Notes under the pieces: model-generated
Databases searched by the model: none
What the model was told of the DNA's origin: nothing
The model's input: the letters and a program-made list of their open reading frames with translations, nothing else
Shown here: piece after piece, positions 18,355 to 27,542 of the stretch
Layout: every line of letters begins with the position of its first letter
How positions within the stretch are numbered: position 1 is the first letter of the stretch
Program-made: the position numbers and the translations under genes
Origin: an uncultured Bacteroidales bacterium
Lineage (GTDB): Bacteria > Bacteroidota > Bacteroidia > Bacteroidales > UBA932
Length of the DNA stretch: 64,000 nucleotides
Assembly (NCBI GenBank): GCA_944323345.1
Contig: CALUSC010000008.1
Span: 1 to 64,000 of the forward strand
Reading direction: 5' to 3'

Positions 18355-19557
18355 ATGAAATTCAAATTCCTTTCTACGCTGGCACTGGCGGTAATCGCCG
18401 TGCAGTGCGCGCCAAAGAACGACATCATCCAGGAGAATGTGGAAAATGCAAAAATCCAGCTGAAGTCTCTCGTCGAGGCATCCGAAGCCGGCGATACTGT
18501 CAGAATCCCTTCTACATTCAAGGACGGTGAAATCGTCTATGTACCTACCGATGACTGGGTGAGCGGATTCTTTGCAGGTACATTATGGTACATGTACGAG
18601 CTTACAGGTGACGAATACTGGGCGGAACACGCACGGAAACATACTGAAATCCTCGACTCGATACAGTACCTCAAATGGCACCATGACGTAGGGTTCATGG
18701 TATACGACAGTTACGGAAACGGACTGAGACTCAAGAATATCGACGGCTACAAGGATGTCATCGTGAATACGGCCAAATCGCTGTCCACAAGATTCAGACC
18801 GGCAGCCGGTGTCATCCAGTCATGGGATGCAGACAAGGGATGGCAGGCTAACAACGGCTGGAAATGTCCGGTCATCATAGACAACATGATGAACCTCGAA
18901 CTTCTGTTCAAGGCGACGGAATTCTCAGGGGATTCCACATTTGCGGACATCGCCGTGAGCCACGCCGACCAGACCATGAAAAACCACTATCGTCCGGACT
19001 ACAGTACCTATCACGTAGTGGATTACGACCCTGAAACCGGAGAAGTCAGAGGACGTTACACAGCACAGGGCTATTCCGACGAATCAGCATGGGCAAGGGG
19101 ACAGGCCTGGTCTCTCTACGGATTTACCATAATGTACAGATTTACAGGCGATGAAAAGTACCTCGAAAGAGCTGAAAAAGTAGCTGGATTCCTGTTCAAC
19201 AATCCTAACATGCCGGAAGATCTTGTTCCTTACTGGGATTTCGACTGCCCTGACATCCCTGATACATACAGGGACGTTTCATCCGCAGCCATCATAGCTT
19301 CCGCACTTTACGAGCTTTACGGCATGACGGAAAACAGCCTTTACAAGGAAAAAGCCGACAAGATCGTAGAATCGCTCTCTTCTCCGGCATACCGTGCCGA
19401 ACCTGGCACTAACGGAGGATTCATACTCATGCACTCGGTAGGCAGCATACCTCATGGCAGCAGCATTGATGTTCCTCTCAACTACGCCGACTACTACTTC
19501 CTCGAAGCTCTTATCAGAAAAGGAAACATAGAAAAAGGTCTCGCACCTGTAAAATAG
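18355..19557 (+). CDS. GH88 unsaturated glucuronyl hydrolase
   Basis: 400 residues, (alpha/alpha)6-barrel hydrolase that hydrates the 4,5-double bond of unsaturated uronic acids at the non-reducing end of lyase products, releasing a 5-keto acid and the amino sugar. The two key acids can be placed: Asp111 (LKWHHDVGFM) and Asp176 (PVIIDNMMNLELLF), matching Bacillus UGL D88 and D149. ESAWARGQAWSLYGF and a GFLFNNP region are also family-typical. The N-terminus is a signal peptide with Cys18 (AVIAVQC), possibly a lipoprotein, though Gln at -1 is unusual. First gene of the plus-strand PUL operon; the next gene starts 4 bases after its stop. Confidence 0.93.
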   Translation: MKFKFLSTLALAVIAVQCAPKNDIIQENVENAKIQLKSLVEASEAGDTVRIPSTFKDGEIVYVPTDDWVSGFFAGTLWYMYELTGDEYWAEHARKHTEILDSIQYLKWHHDVGFMVYDSYGNGLRLKNIDGYKDVIVNTAKSLSTRFRPAAGVIQSWDADKGWQANNGWKCPVIIDNMMNLELLFKATEFSGDSTFADIAVSHADQTMKNHYRPDYSTYHVVDYDPETGEVRGRYTAQGYSDESAWARGQAWSLYGFTIMYRFTGDEKYLERAEKVAGFLFNNPNMPEDLVPYWDFDCPDIPDTYRDVSSAAIIASALYELYGMTENSLYKEKADKIVESLSSPAYRAEPGTNGGFILMHSVGSIPHGSSIDVPLNYADYYFLEALIRKGNIEKGLAPVK

Positions 19558-19561
19558 CAAT

Positions 19562-22500
19562 ATGCGAAAAGCTATATGCATGCTTTCGGCCTTGGCGCTC
19601 TTCTTTCCAGCTGGCGCCAAGGTCGTTGATTTCACCCCCGAAACAGGGATACTGTCATTTGAAGATGGGACTGCACCGGCCCTGTCGGGCAAATCATCGC
19701 TTTCCGTATCGGACGAACATTACAAACTTGGAAACAGGTCGCTGCGATGGGAATGGAAAAGGCCTGGCGCTACGCTGACTGTAAACAGCGATGTCCCTTA
19801 CCTGGCGGAAAATCCGAATCCGAAAGAGACATCGGTATCCACATTCGTATTCTGGGTCTACTCCCCTTCCCCGCTTGAAGGAAAGCTCCGCTTCACTTTT
19901 TACAAGGGAGAAAAAGAATGCTGCCATTTCGACTACGGCATGGGATTTTCGGGTTGGAGAGGCGCCTGGGTGGCTTTTGACAGGGATATGACAGGAACGC
20001 CGGAAACTGGCATGGACAAGGTAGTCATCTCCGCTCCTGAAAACTGCAGGAAAGGCGTACTGTATTTCGACGGAATCATAATGTCCGCATTCGAAGATGT
20101 CCGCCACCACACGCCGGACTGGCAGGCTCCGTATGTGAACAAGGATACCAGATCGCATTGGCTGACCCTCAACAACAGCTGGAATCTGGAACTGGACATT
20201 GCGTCCGGACCGGGACTTGCAGAAGAAGACCGGAAAGACATGAAGACAGTCAGAGAGCGCTTCATCAGCCTCGTGTCGGCAGGGAAAAAGCCATGGACAC
20301 CGGAAAAAGTCAAGGATGTCTACGAAAGCTATGGGATAACTGAAAATCCTGACGGCACAGTCAAGGGGAAACCGGTTTTCTTTACGCGATACGGAGAAAC
20401 ATACATAAACCTGGGAATCACGGATGCTTCGAAACAGTTCGGCCGGTACGGACAGCTGCTCAGACAGGCGAACGACAATCTTCTCCAGATAGCCGTATCG
20501 TGGATGAACGAAAACGATCCCGTCAGAAAAGCTGAAACTGCGGAAATGTATGTCATGCTGACCAGGCATCTGCTGGATCAGGGATTCGAGGCAGGGAGCG
20601 GACTCGGCACCGTACATCATTTGGGTTACAGCATGAGAAACTTCTATACGGCTCCGGTGATAATGAAAGACGTGCTGGAAAATGCAGGTCTCGATGCCAG
20701 AGTACAGGCCGCCATGGAATGGTTTTCAGGTGTAGGGGAAGTGAAGACTGCCCCTGACGTACCGGGTATGGACATCGATGCATTCAACACATCGCTAATG
20801 GGCCGCGTAGCATCGCTTCTGATGCTGGAAGACACGCCTCGCAAGGCAGCATACATGAAAGCACTGTCGCGATGGATAGACAACGGATTCAGATACGCTG
20901 ACGGGCTCACTCCGTGTTTCAAGTCCGACGGTACAGTCATGCATCACAGAAAGGCCTATCCCGCCTATGCCACCGGAGGCTTCGACGGGGCGGTCAAGGC
21001 GGTCTGGATGCTGCACGGGACAGAGTTCGCCATTTCCAGGGAAAGCCATCAGATACTGAAAGACGCCCTGCTGGAAATGAGATTCTACTGCAACAGGGAA
21101 TCCTTTCCGCTGGCCATGTCAGGCAGACATCCTGACGGTAAAGGCTCTCTGATTCCGGACCAGTATGCTCTTCTGGCGGATGCCGGTTCTCCCGACGGGA
21201 CCGATTCCATCGACAGGGAACTGGCTGCAGCCTACATGAGACTGGACGGCAGCGGAGTTCAGGGCAGAAAATTCGCGGATGCCGGAATCGCCTCAGAAAA
21301 GGCCCCTGAAGGATGCCATACATACGGCTACAACTGTTCCATGTCACACAGACGGGGAGAATGGCTCGTGACATTCGCCGGGCACAGCAGATACCTCTGG
21401 GCAGCTGAAATATACAATGGGGCCAATCTTTACGGCAGATACCTGACACATGGAAGCATGCAGATCCTGGCCGATCCGGAAGAACACGTATCTGCATCCG
21501 GCTCAGGATTCCAGGTAGCCGGATGGGACTGGTGCCATATTCCGGGCACCACAGCCGCAGCCATCCCTATGGAGGACATGCTGGCGAACGTCCTGAACGT
21601 GGATGAATTCTCCGGATACGAAGAGATGCTTCTTTCCGACGAATGGTTTGCTGGCGGAGTCAGCCACAGGGAAACGGACGGAATTTTCGCCATGAAACTG
21701 CACGAACACGACAAATACAACGGCTCTCTCAGGGCGAACAAATCATTCTTTGCGTTCGGAGACAAGATAATAGCTCTCGGTTCCGGACTGGAAAATTCAC
21801 TGGAAGGCTCTGAACTGCATACTACACTGTTCCAGAACAGTCTTCCGGACGATCCAGGTCAAAGTTCCGGAATTTATACGGACAGTCTGACGGTTATTTC
21901 CGACCGGTTCGGCAACGCATATTTCATAAGCGATGCCAGGACTATCATGACGAAAGGAAAACAGCTTTCCTTCCATGAAGAAACCATGGAACCTACCGAG
22001 GGCTGGTTCGAGAAAGCTTATATCGACCACGGGGAGATCGTCACTGACGGCAGATATGAATATATGGCCGTAATACACGCAGATGCGGAAACAGTCGGCA
22101 GATACAGGGAAACACTCCCCTACGATGTGGTCAGATGTGATTCGAAAGCCCATATTGTCCGTGACAACGAAAGCGGGATAAAAGGATTTGCCGTTTTCGA
22201 GGAAATCGGCTGCGGGGATGATGAAATATTGGCGGAAGCCACACCTTCCCTGATAATGTACGGCTGCACGGACGGAAAGATGACATTGAGCGTCAGCAAT
22301 CCTGACCTGGCGCTTTATGAAGGTCCGAGCGATGAACTTTTCGATGAGGACGGGAAAAGGATAGAGCGCAGCATATACGGACGGGAATGGGTGGATAACC
22401 CTTGCGCAGCGACCTCCGTGAGAGTCACTCTGAACGGGGAATGGACTGTAACCGACCGAGGAGGCTCGGATGTTACGGCGAAATATGAAAACGGACGGAC

Positions 22501-22564
22501 CGAACTTGTTTTCAAGACAAGGGAAGCCGGAACGGAAGAAATAATTCTGGAACTGAAAAAATAA
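19562..22564 (+). CDS. Second PL8 family glycosaminoglycan lyase
   Basis: 1000-residue paralogue of the divergent lyase, with the same jelly-roll, toroid and beta-sandwich layout. The signal peptide (MRKAICMLSALALFFPAGA) suggests a periplasmic location. The tetrad is intact: His462 and Tyr469 (HHRKAYPAY), Arg522 (GRHPDG), Glu616 (AAEIY). A Trp/Gly-rich GWDWCHIPGTT strand pair is shared with the first copy (GWDWNRVPGATT). Differences in the loops near the active site suggest different preferences for sulfation or uronic-acid epimer; that is inference. It is tightly coupled to GH88 (4-base gap) and to the sulfatase (8-base gap). Confidence 0.9.
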   Translation: MRKAICMLSALALFFPAGAKVVDFTPETGILSFEDGTAPALSGKSSLSVSDEHYKLGNRSLRWEWKRPGATLTVNSDVPYLAENPNPKETSVSTFVFWVYSPSPLEGKLRFTFYKGEKECCHFDYGMGFSGWRGAWVAFDRDMTGTPETGMDKVVISAPENCRKGVLYFDGIIMSAFEDVRHHTPDWQAPYVNKDTRSHWLTLNNSWNLELDIASGPGLAEEDRKDMKTVRERFISLVSAGKKPWTPEKVKDVYESYGITENPDGTVKGKPVFFTRYGETYINLGITDASKQFGRYGQLLRQANDNLLQIAVSWMNENDPVRKAETAEMYVMLTRHLLDQGFEAGSGLGTVHHLGYSMRNFYTAPVIMKDVLENAGLDARVQAAMEWFSGVGEVKTAPDVPGMDIDAFNTSLMGRVASLLMLEDTPRKAAYMKALSRWIDNGFRYADGLTPCFKSDGTVMHHRKAYPAYATGGFDGAVKAVWMLHGTEFAISRESHQILKDALLEMRFYCNRESFPLAMSGRHPDGKGSLIPDQYALLADAGSPDGTDSIDRELAAAYMRLDGSGVQGRKFADAGIASEKAPEGCHTYGYNCSMSHRRGEWLVTFAGHSRYLWAAEIYNGANLYGRYLTHGSMQILADPEEHVSASGSGFQVAGWDWCHIPGTTAAAIPMEDMLANVLNVDEFSGYEEMLLSDEWFAGGVSHRETDGIFAMKLHEHDKYNGSLRANKSFFAFGDKIIALGSGLENSLEGSELHTTLFQNSLPDDPGQSSGIYTDSLTVISDRFGNAYFISDARTIMTKGKQLSFHEETMEPTEGWFEKAYIDHGEIVTDGRYEYMAVIHADAETVGRYRETLPYDVVRCDSKAHIVRDNESGIKGFAVFEEIGCGDDEILAEATPSLIMYGCTDGKMTLSVSNPDLALYEGPSDELFDEDGKRIERSIYGREWVDNPCAATSVRVTLNGEWTVTDRGGSDVTAKYENGRTELVFKTREAGTEEIILELKK

Positions 22565-22572
22565 CTTCTGCT

Positions 22573-24096
22573 ATGGACAAGAAAAAATATCTGATTCCTT
22601 TTTCGGGACTGGCCTTGCTGGCATGCGGAAATGAAGTGCAGGAAAAACCGAACATAATATATGTGTTTCCTGACCAGTTCCGTAACCAGTCGCTGGGATT
22701 CTGGAATGACGAAGAGTATTCCGGACATGTAAGGTGGCAGGCCGATCCTGTCAGGACTCCGAACCTGGACGGATTCGCGGATGAGTCGCTTGTGCTCTCC
22801 AGAGCAATGAGTACATGTCCGCTCAGCAGCCCGTACAGGGGAATGTTCCTGACCGGCATGTATCCTGAAAGAAGCGGTGTCACGCTGAACTGCATGGCAC
22901 TCAGGCCGGAAAGCACACTGAATCCGGAGGCTGAATGCATCTCGGACGTATTCGCGGCCAACGGGTACAGCTGCGGTTACATCGGGAAGCTCCACGCGGA
23001 GACACCTATGAAAAACGACCCCGCGAATCCGGGACATTACGTAAGTGACAGGAATCCTGAATGGGATGCCTACACTCCGCCGGAAAGAAGGCACGGATTC
23101 TCATACTGGTATTCCTACGGGACGTACGATGTGCATAAGGATCCGCACTACTGGGACACCGAAGGCGTAAGGCATGACCCACACGAATATTCCGTAAAAC
23201 ACGAGACGGACAAAGCCATAGAGTTCCTGCGGAACGAGAACGGGGAACGCGAAGACGGTGCACCGTTTTTCCTGGCCCTTGCATACAATCCTCCCCACAG
23301 TCCGTATGAATGCCTTGATGACTGCATGGCAGAGGATTACGAGCTGTATAAGGACATGAGTTACTCGGAACTGTATGTCAGACCGAATGCCGATACTACG
23401 CTTTCGAAAGCTCCGTCGGCACGGTATTACTTTGCAAACGTGACTGGTGTGGACAGGGAGTTCGGACGGCTTCTCGCAGAGCTCGAAAAACTCGGTCTGG
23501 ATAAAAATACCATAGTGGTGTTCACTTCGGATCACGGAGAAACCATGTGCAGCCAGGGGACACTCGACCCCAAGAATTCGATATATACAGAGTCTTTCAA
23601 TGTGCCTTTCATGATAAGGTACCCTGGAAAAATCCGGCACAGAGTGGATTCGACCCTGCTCAGCACGACTGACATAATGCCTACGATGCTGGCGCTCGCA
23701 GGACTCGGAGACCGTATACCGGAAACTGCGGAAGGCAGGAATCTCGCACCTCTTCTCATGGAGACCGGAGAATGCGACATACCTGACGCCGCCCTGTATA
23801 TCAGGAATCTGGACGGGGAAAAGGATAAAGAAGGAATCGTCAGCGGTTTCTTCCCTGTCGCCAGAGGCATAAAGACAGACAGGTACACCATGGAGATAGC
23901 GATAAACCGAGACATGGAACTCGACAGGGTGCTCATTTTCGATGACTGGAACGACCCGTACCAGATGGACAACATCTCATGGAAAGAGAATCCGGAGCTT
24001 TTTTCCGGACTGTGCGGAATCCTCGGCAGAAAACTGGAAGAAGCGAATGACGTCTGGTACCGAGAAGACATACTGGGAATACTCAATCTGAAATGA
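22573..24096 (+). CDS. S1-type sulfatase, Ser-type, lipoprotein
   Basis: 507-residue formylglycine-dependent sulfatase. The N-terminus has a lipobox (GLALLAC, then GNEVQE). The maturation motif is S85-S-P-Y-R89 in TCPLSSPYRGMFLTG. Serine at the nucleophile position means activation by a radical-SAM anaerobic maturase rather than by aerobic FGE; no maturase lies in the window. Other conserved elements: PDQFRNQSLGFW, GYIGKLHAE (catalytic Lys/His), FFLALAYNPPHSPY, and VFTSDHGETM (metal ligands Asp and His). In this operon it should remove a sulfate from chondroitin- or dermatan-derived saccharides; the position cleaved cannot be read from sequence. Confidence 0.92.
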   Translation: MDKKKYLIPFSGLALLACGNEVQEKPNIIYVFPDQFRNQSLGFWNDEEYSGHVRWQADPVRTPNLDGFADESLVLSRAMSTCPLSSPYRGMFLTGMYPERSGVTLNCMALRPESTLNPEAECISDVFAANGYSCGYIGKLHAETPMKNDPANPGHYVSDRNPEWDAYTPPERRHGFSYWYSYGTYDVHKDPHYWDTEGVRHDPHEYSVKHETDKAIEFLRNENGEREDGAPFFLALAYNPPHSPYECLDDCMAEDYELYKDMSYSELYVRPNADTTLSKAPSARYYFANVTGVDREFGRLLAELEKLGLDKNTIVVFTSDHGETMCSQGTLDPKNSIYTESFNVPFMIRYPGKIRHRVDSTLLSTTDIMPTMLALAGLGDRIPETAEGRNLAPLLMETGECDIPDAALYIRNLDGEKDKEGIVSGFFPVARGIKTDRYTMEIAINRDMELDRVLIFDDWNDPYQMDNISWKENPELFSGLCGILGRKLEEANDVWYREDILGILNLK

Positions 24097-24140
24097 ATGA
24101 AAAAGTAAACTGCAAGACAAAACCAACACTGTAAACTATA

Positions 24141-25073
24141 ATGAGAAAGATTTATTTGACAATAGCAAGCCTTGCCGCTGCTTCGGTCGGATGGATATCC
24201 TGCACAGATACGGAAGAACTCGATTCCCGTCTGACAGAAATGGAAGGCGTTGCTGGAAATCTCGAACAGATGATTGCGGATATCAACGAAAATGCGATAT
24301 CTGCCTACAAAATTATCAAGGAAGGCGGTGTAATCATGTCTGTACATGCTCATGAAAACGGCACTGTATATCGGCTTGATCTGAGTGACGGGTCTGCCAT
24401 CGACATACACATCGCTTCTGACGGAACGGGAGTGACTCCTATTATCGGAGTGAATCCTGAGGGTGAATGGATTTATTCCATCGACGGAGGCAATGAATTC
24501 AATGTCATCGGACATTCCGGTGATACAGGTACGGCAAAAGCTGCCCCTCAGTTCAGGGTAAATGCCGACTCCGTATGGGAACTCAGCACGGACGGAGGCC
24601 TGACGTGGAAAGAAGTCACTGACGCGCATGGGAACAAAATGCCGGCAAATACCGGGAAATTCACGGATTCATTCTTCGAATCGATTGAATATGATGAAGA
24701 AAACGGGAAACTGATATTGGGATTGGCCACAGGAGAGAATATAGAGATACCGATAAGTAAATCCATGACAATGACAGTCACAGGTTACACAGAAGGCATG
24801 ACAATAAATTTCGGTGAAACGCTGACACTTCCCGTGACATTCTCTGAAGACGTTGAAGACGTTACCATACGGCAATGTCCTGAAGGGTGGAGAGTCAGGA
24901 TCACGGAAGACGGGAACTTCATGGTGACAGTTCCGGCCTCAGGTGAAGAAACAGAATATACTGTAACCGTATGGCTGCAGTCCAAGGAAGTTTCAGGAGA
25001 AAAGTTCATCAGAAGCTGCGATTTCATTTTCAACCTCGAAGCCCCCGCCCAGAATACCGGAGCTGCTTTATAA
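24141..25073 (+). CDS. DUF4988-type surface lipoprotein
   Basis: 310-residue lipoprotein (GWISC, then TDTEELDSRL, an acidic export signal). A short coiled coil (EELDSRLTEMEGVAGNLEQM) leads into a beta-rich DUF4988 region: YRLDLSDGSAIDIHI, VTPIIGVNPEGEWIYSIDG, APQFRVNADSVWELSTDGG. DUF4988 is also known as the N-terminal domain of PL29 lyases. Here it stands without a catalytic part; the last 90 residues form one extra beta-sandwich. The likely role is glycan binding or complex assembly at the surface next to SusCD. It shares the PQFRVN...WEVSTDGG block with the following gene, so the two arose by duplication. Confidence 0.7.
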   Translation: MRKIYLTIASLAAASVGWISCTDTEELDSRLTEMEGVAGNLEQMIADINENAISAYKIIKEGGVIMSVHAHENGTVYRLDLSDGSAIDIHIASDGTGVTPIIGVNPEGEWIYSIDGGNEFNVIGHSGDTGTAKAAPQFRVNADSVWELSTDGGLTWKEVTDAHGNKMPANTGKFTDSFFESIEYDEENGKLILGLATGENIEIPISKSMTMTVTGYTEGMTINFGETLTLPVTFSEDVEDVTIRQCPEGWRVRITEDGNFMVTVPASGEETEYTVTVWLQSKEVSGEKFIRSCDFIFNLEAPAQNTGAAL

Positions 25074-25108
25074 CCATATATGACAATAACAATTAAAAAT
25101 ATAGCGAA

Positions 25109-27433
25109 ATGAATCTCAATTTCAAGAAACTGATAAAATACGCTGCAGCCGCAGTCTGCGGAGCAAGCCTGTTTGCCTGCACCGATCTGAGCGAACTCGA
25201 AGACAGAGTAGACTCGCTCGACAGCAGGATTACCGCACTGGAAAGCCAGCTGACCAATCTTCAAGGTAACATAGATGCAGTGAACGCATTGTTCGACGGG
25301 CAGAAATTCATCACATCGATATCTGACGGAACAGAAGCCGGAGAATACAAGCTGACCATGTCAGACGGCAAGGAGTATACTATAAAACAGGGACAGATAG
25401 GCAATACTCCACAGATATCCGTAGACGAAGAAGGCTATTGGATAGTAAATTACGGTGATGATGACAAATTCGACAGAATTACCGTAAACGGTAAAGACAC
25501 CCCTGTCTCAGCCACCCCGCAGTTCCGCGTCAACGATGCAGGCAACTGGGAAGTCAGCACTGATGGAGGAAGGTCATATTCTGCAGTATGTTATTCTGAC
25601 GGAACTACGCCGGTTCCTGCCGTAGGCGAAGGCGGAGATTTCTTCCAGAAAATAGCTTTCGATGAAAAGACAGGGACTCTCAGCCTGACCCTTGCCGATG
25701 GAAAGACATATTCTTTCACTGTTACCACAGACTTCGTATGCCGGATAGCAAATGAAGAAAATCCTGTAGAATTCGCACCAGGTACAGCCAGGACATTCGA
25801 CGTTACCCTTAAAGGAGTGAAGGAAATCTATGTAGTGAAACCTGACGGATGGAAGGTCGAAATCACAGGAGATGATGCAGCAGACGGCACAGCCGAAGTC
25901 ACGGCAAAGATGACAGTAACGCCACCTGCCGCAAGCCAGGCCGAAACGAAAATCAGTGCTGACAGCGATAGCGATATCGTACTTCACGCAGTATCAGCAT
26001 CAGGAGACCGCTCCATCTTCGCCAAAATGACCGTAGCTGTCGTAATAGCTCAGGAACCATCAGTAAGCATTGAAGCTACCGAGATCACTGAAGCATCCGT
26101 TACATACACCGTCACCCCAAATGAACTGGCCACTTCATGGAAATACATCCACCAGCTTTCAAGCGATGAAGCCCCTACGGCTGAAAGTACAGAATGGGCA
26201 GACGGCGCGACTACGACTCTTCTGATAGAAAACCTTTCAGCATCGACAGAATACACGCTTTATGTACTTCCTGTCGGAGCCGAAGGAAACGGGACTATTG
26301 TGTCATGCGGAGCGACTACCGAAAAGGCCCCTATCAATGACTACTACTCGGCATTCATGGCCGGTGAAGACATTGAGATCGGCGGCAAGATATACAACAT
26401 ATCCCAGTTCCCGGATAAAGACAAGATAAAAAAGATGGAAAACGCAAATTCTTCCATCTATAACACGTCCGGAAGCTACGGCGACGGCACCATCATTTTC
26501 ATTGCCATAGAAAATCAGGATAAACCGGTATCGATAGGCAATGCAGGAGATATCATAGTAATCGGAAACAACCCGGACAAGAAGCCTAAGGTAATCCGCT
26601 CGGCATCGAATCTTAACGATGCAGGCAACAAGAGGCTGGTGCTGGCGAATCTGATTATAGACATGCCTAACAGTGTAGATAACAAAGGTGAAGTCGTCAA
26701 GAACGGATTTGTAGCAAATTCCCCTTTCAGTGAACTTACGCTCGACAACTGCGATATTCTCATGAATGAGACGAACCCGCTGATTCAGGTAACAGCAGCA
26801 GGAAAAGGGATAAGCAATATCAACATAGAAAACTGCAAGATTAACATACCTGCCGGCAATTCAAGCAGATATATCGTCAGCACGGCCGGAGTCGAGACCA
26901 CTGTCGACAAGCTGAATTTCAGGAACAATATCGTTTACTGCGATAACGGAATGGTGACTACCTTCAGACTCGTCAACAGTCAGAACGACCAGACAAAGAC
27001 GACAATAAAAGATATTGTAATCGAGAACAATACACTGTCAAATATCTGCTACAACAATTCAGCCATGGTGATAGCCCTGAATATAGACCAGGCAACCGTC
27101 ACGAAGAATCTTGTCTACTTCAATACGTCATCATGGTCAGCAGTGACACAGCAGTACCACTGCATATTAAGGGCATACGGCAACTATCCTGCGACAGCTT
27201 ACTGCACCGACAACATCGCATATTATGACCAGTCGGTAACAACAGGAATAACCGGTGACAATGCAGGAGGACGGTATTATTTCAGAATATTCCAGAACAA
27301 TAGCTTCAAACCGACTACCGGAAGTGCGGAAGAATTCGAACTGATAAGTTCAGATCCGTTCTCCGGCGGTGATATTGCGACATTTACGCCGTCCGGAGAA
27401 TATTCAGGCTATGGCTCTGATATCGCAAGATAA
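25109..27433 (+). CDS. Surface lipoprotein: DUF4988, FnIII-like, beta-helix domains
   Basis: 774-residue lipoprotein (SLFAC, then TDLSELEDRVDSLDSR, acidic export signal plus coiled coil). Order: DUF4988 (about 30-230; TPQISVDEEGYWIVNYG, TPQFRVNDAGNWEVSTDGG), a sandwich domain (230-310), a fibronectin III-like domain (315-400; SVTYTVTPNELATSWKYIH), and a right-handed beta-helix of the DUF4957/DUF5123 type (410-774) with repeated turns such as LANLIID, LTLDNCDI, INIENCKI, IVIENNTL. The helix could be glycan-binding or a lyase scaffold; catalytic residues cannot be named. It lies 35 bases after the previous gene and is followed by a terminator-like hairpin. Confidence 0.72.
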   Translation: MNLNFKKLIKYAAAAVCGASLFACTDLSELEDRVDSLDSRITALESQLTNLQGNIDAVNALFDGQKFITSISDGTEAGEYKLTMSDGKEYTIKQGQIGNTPQISVDEEGYWIVNYGDDDKFDRITVNGKDTPVSATPQFRVNDAGNWEVSTDGGRSYSAVCYSDGTTPVPAVGEGGDFFQKIAFDEKTGTLSLTLADGKTYSFTVTTDFVCRIANEENPVEFAPGTARTFDVTLKGVKEIYVVKPDGWKVEITGDDAADGTAEVTAKMTVTPPAASQAETKISADSDSDIVLHAVSASGDRSIFAKMTVAVVIAQEPSVSIEATEITEASVTYTVTPNELATSWKYIHQLSSDEAPTAESTEWADGATTTLLIENLSASTEYTLYVLPVGAEGNGTIVSCGATTEKAPINDYYSAFMAGEDIEIGGKIYNISQFPDKDKIKKMENANSSIYNTSGSYGDGTIIFIAIENQDKPVSIGNAGDIIVIGNNPDKKPKVIRSASNLNDAGNKRLVLANLIIDMPNSVDNKGEVVKNGFVANSPFSELTLDNCDILMNETNPLIQVTAAGKGISNINIENCKINIPAGNSSRYIVSTAGVETTVDKLNFRNNIVYCDNGMVTTFRLVNSQNDQTKTTIKDIVIENNTLSNICYNNSAMVIALNIDQATVTKNLVYFNTSSWSAVTQQYHCILRAYGNYPATAYCTDNIAYYDQSVTTGITGDNAGGRYYFRIFQNNSFKPTTGSAEEFELISSDPFSGGDIATFTPSGEYSGYGSDIAR

Positions 27434-27451
27434 TCACTGTCCGAGTTGAGG

Positions 27452-27500
27452 TATTTGAGGGTGAGGGGAATATAAGTTTTCTGTCACCCTCGAATATTTT
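27452..27500 (+). terminator. Hairpin with T-tract inside the PUL
   Basis: TATTTGAGGGTGA (27452-27464) pairs with TCACCCTCGAATA (27484-27496), 13 bp with one G-T pair, followed by TTTTTATT. It sits 18 bases after the upstream stop and 47 bases before the next ATG. It could end or attenuate the operon before the beta-helix lyase gene. Confidence 0.65.
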
Positions 27501-27542
27501 TATTGAATCAGCATATACTCATTTTATCAAAACTTATCACTT

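Noticed and set aside
19694..20620. A 308-codon frame antisense to the second PL8 gene
   Set aside because: No domain or signal; the opposite frame encodes a clear lyase with intact catalytic residues.
23532..24629. A 365-codon frame antisense to the sulfatase and the first DUF4988 gene
   Set aside because: Shadow frame with Ser- and Phe-rich composition and no recognisable domain.
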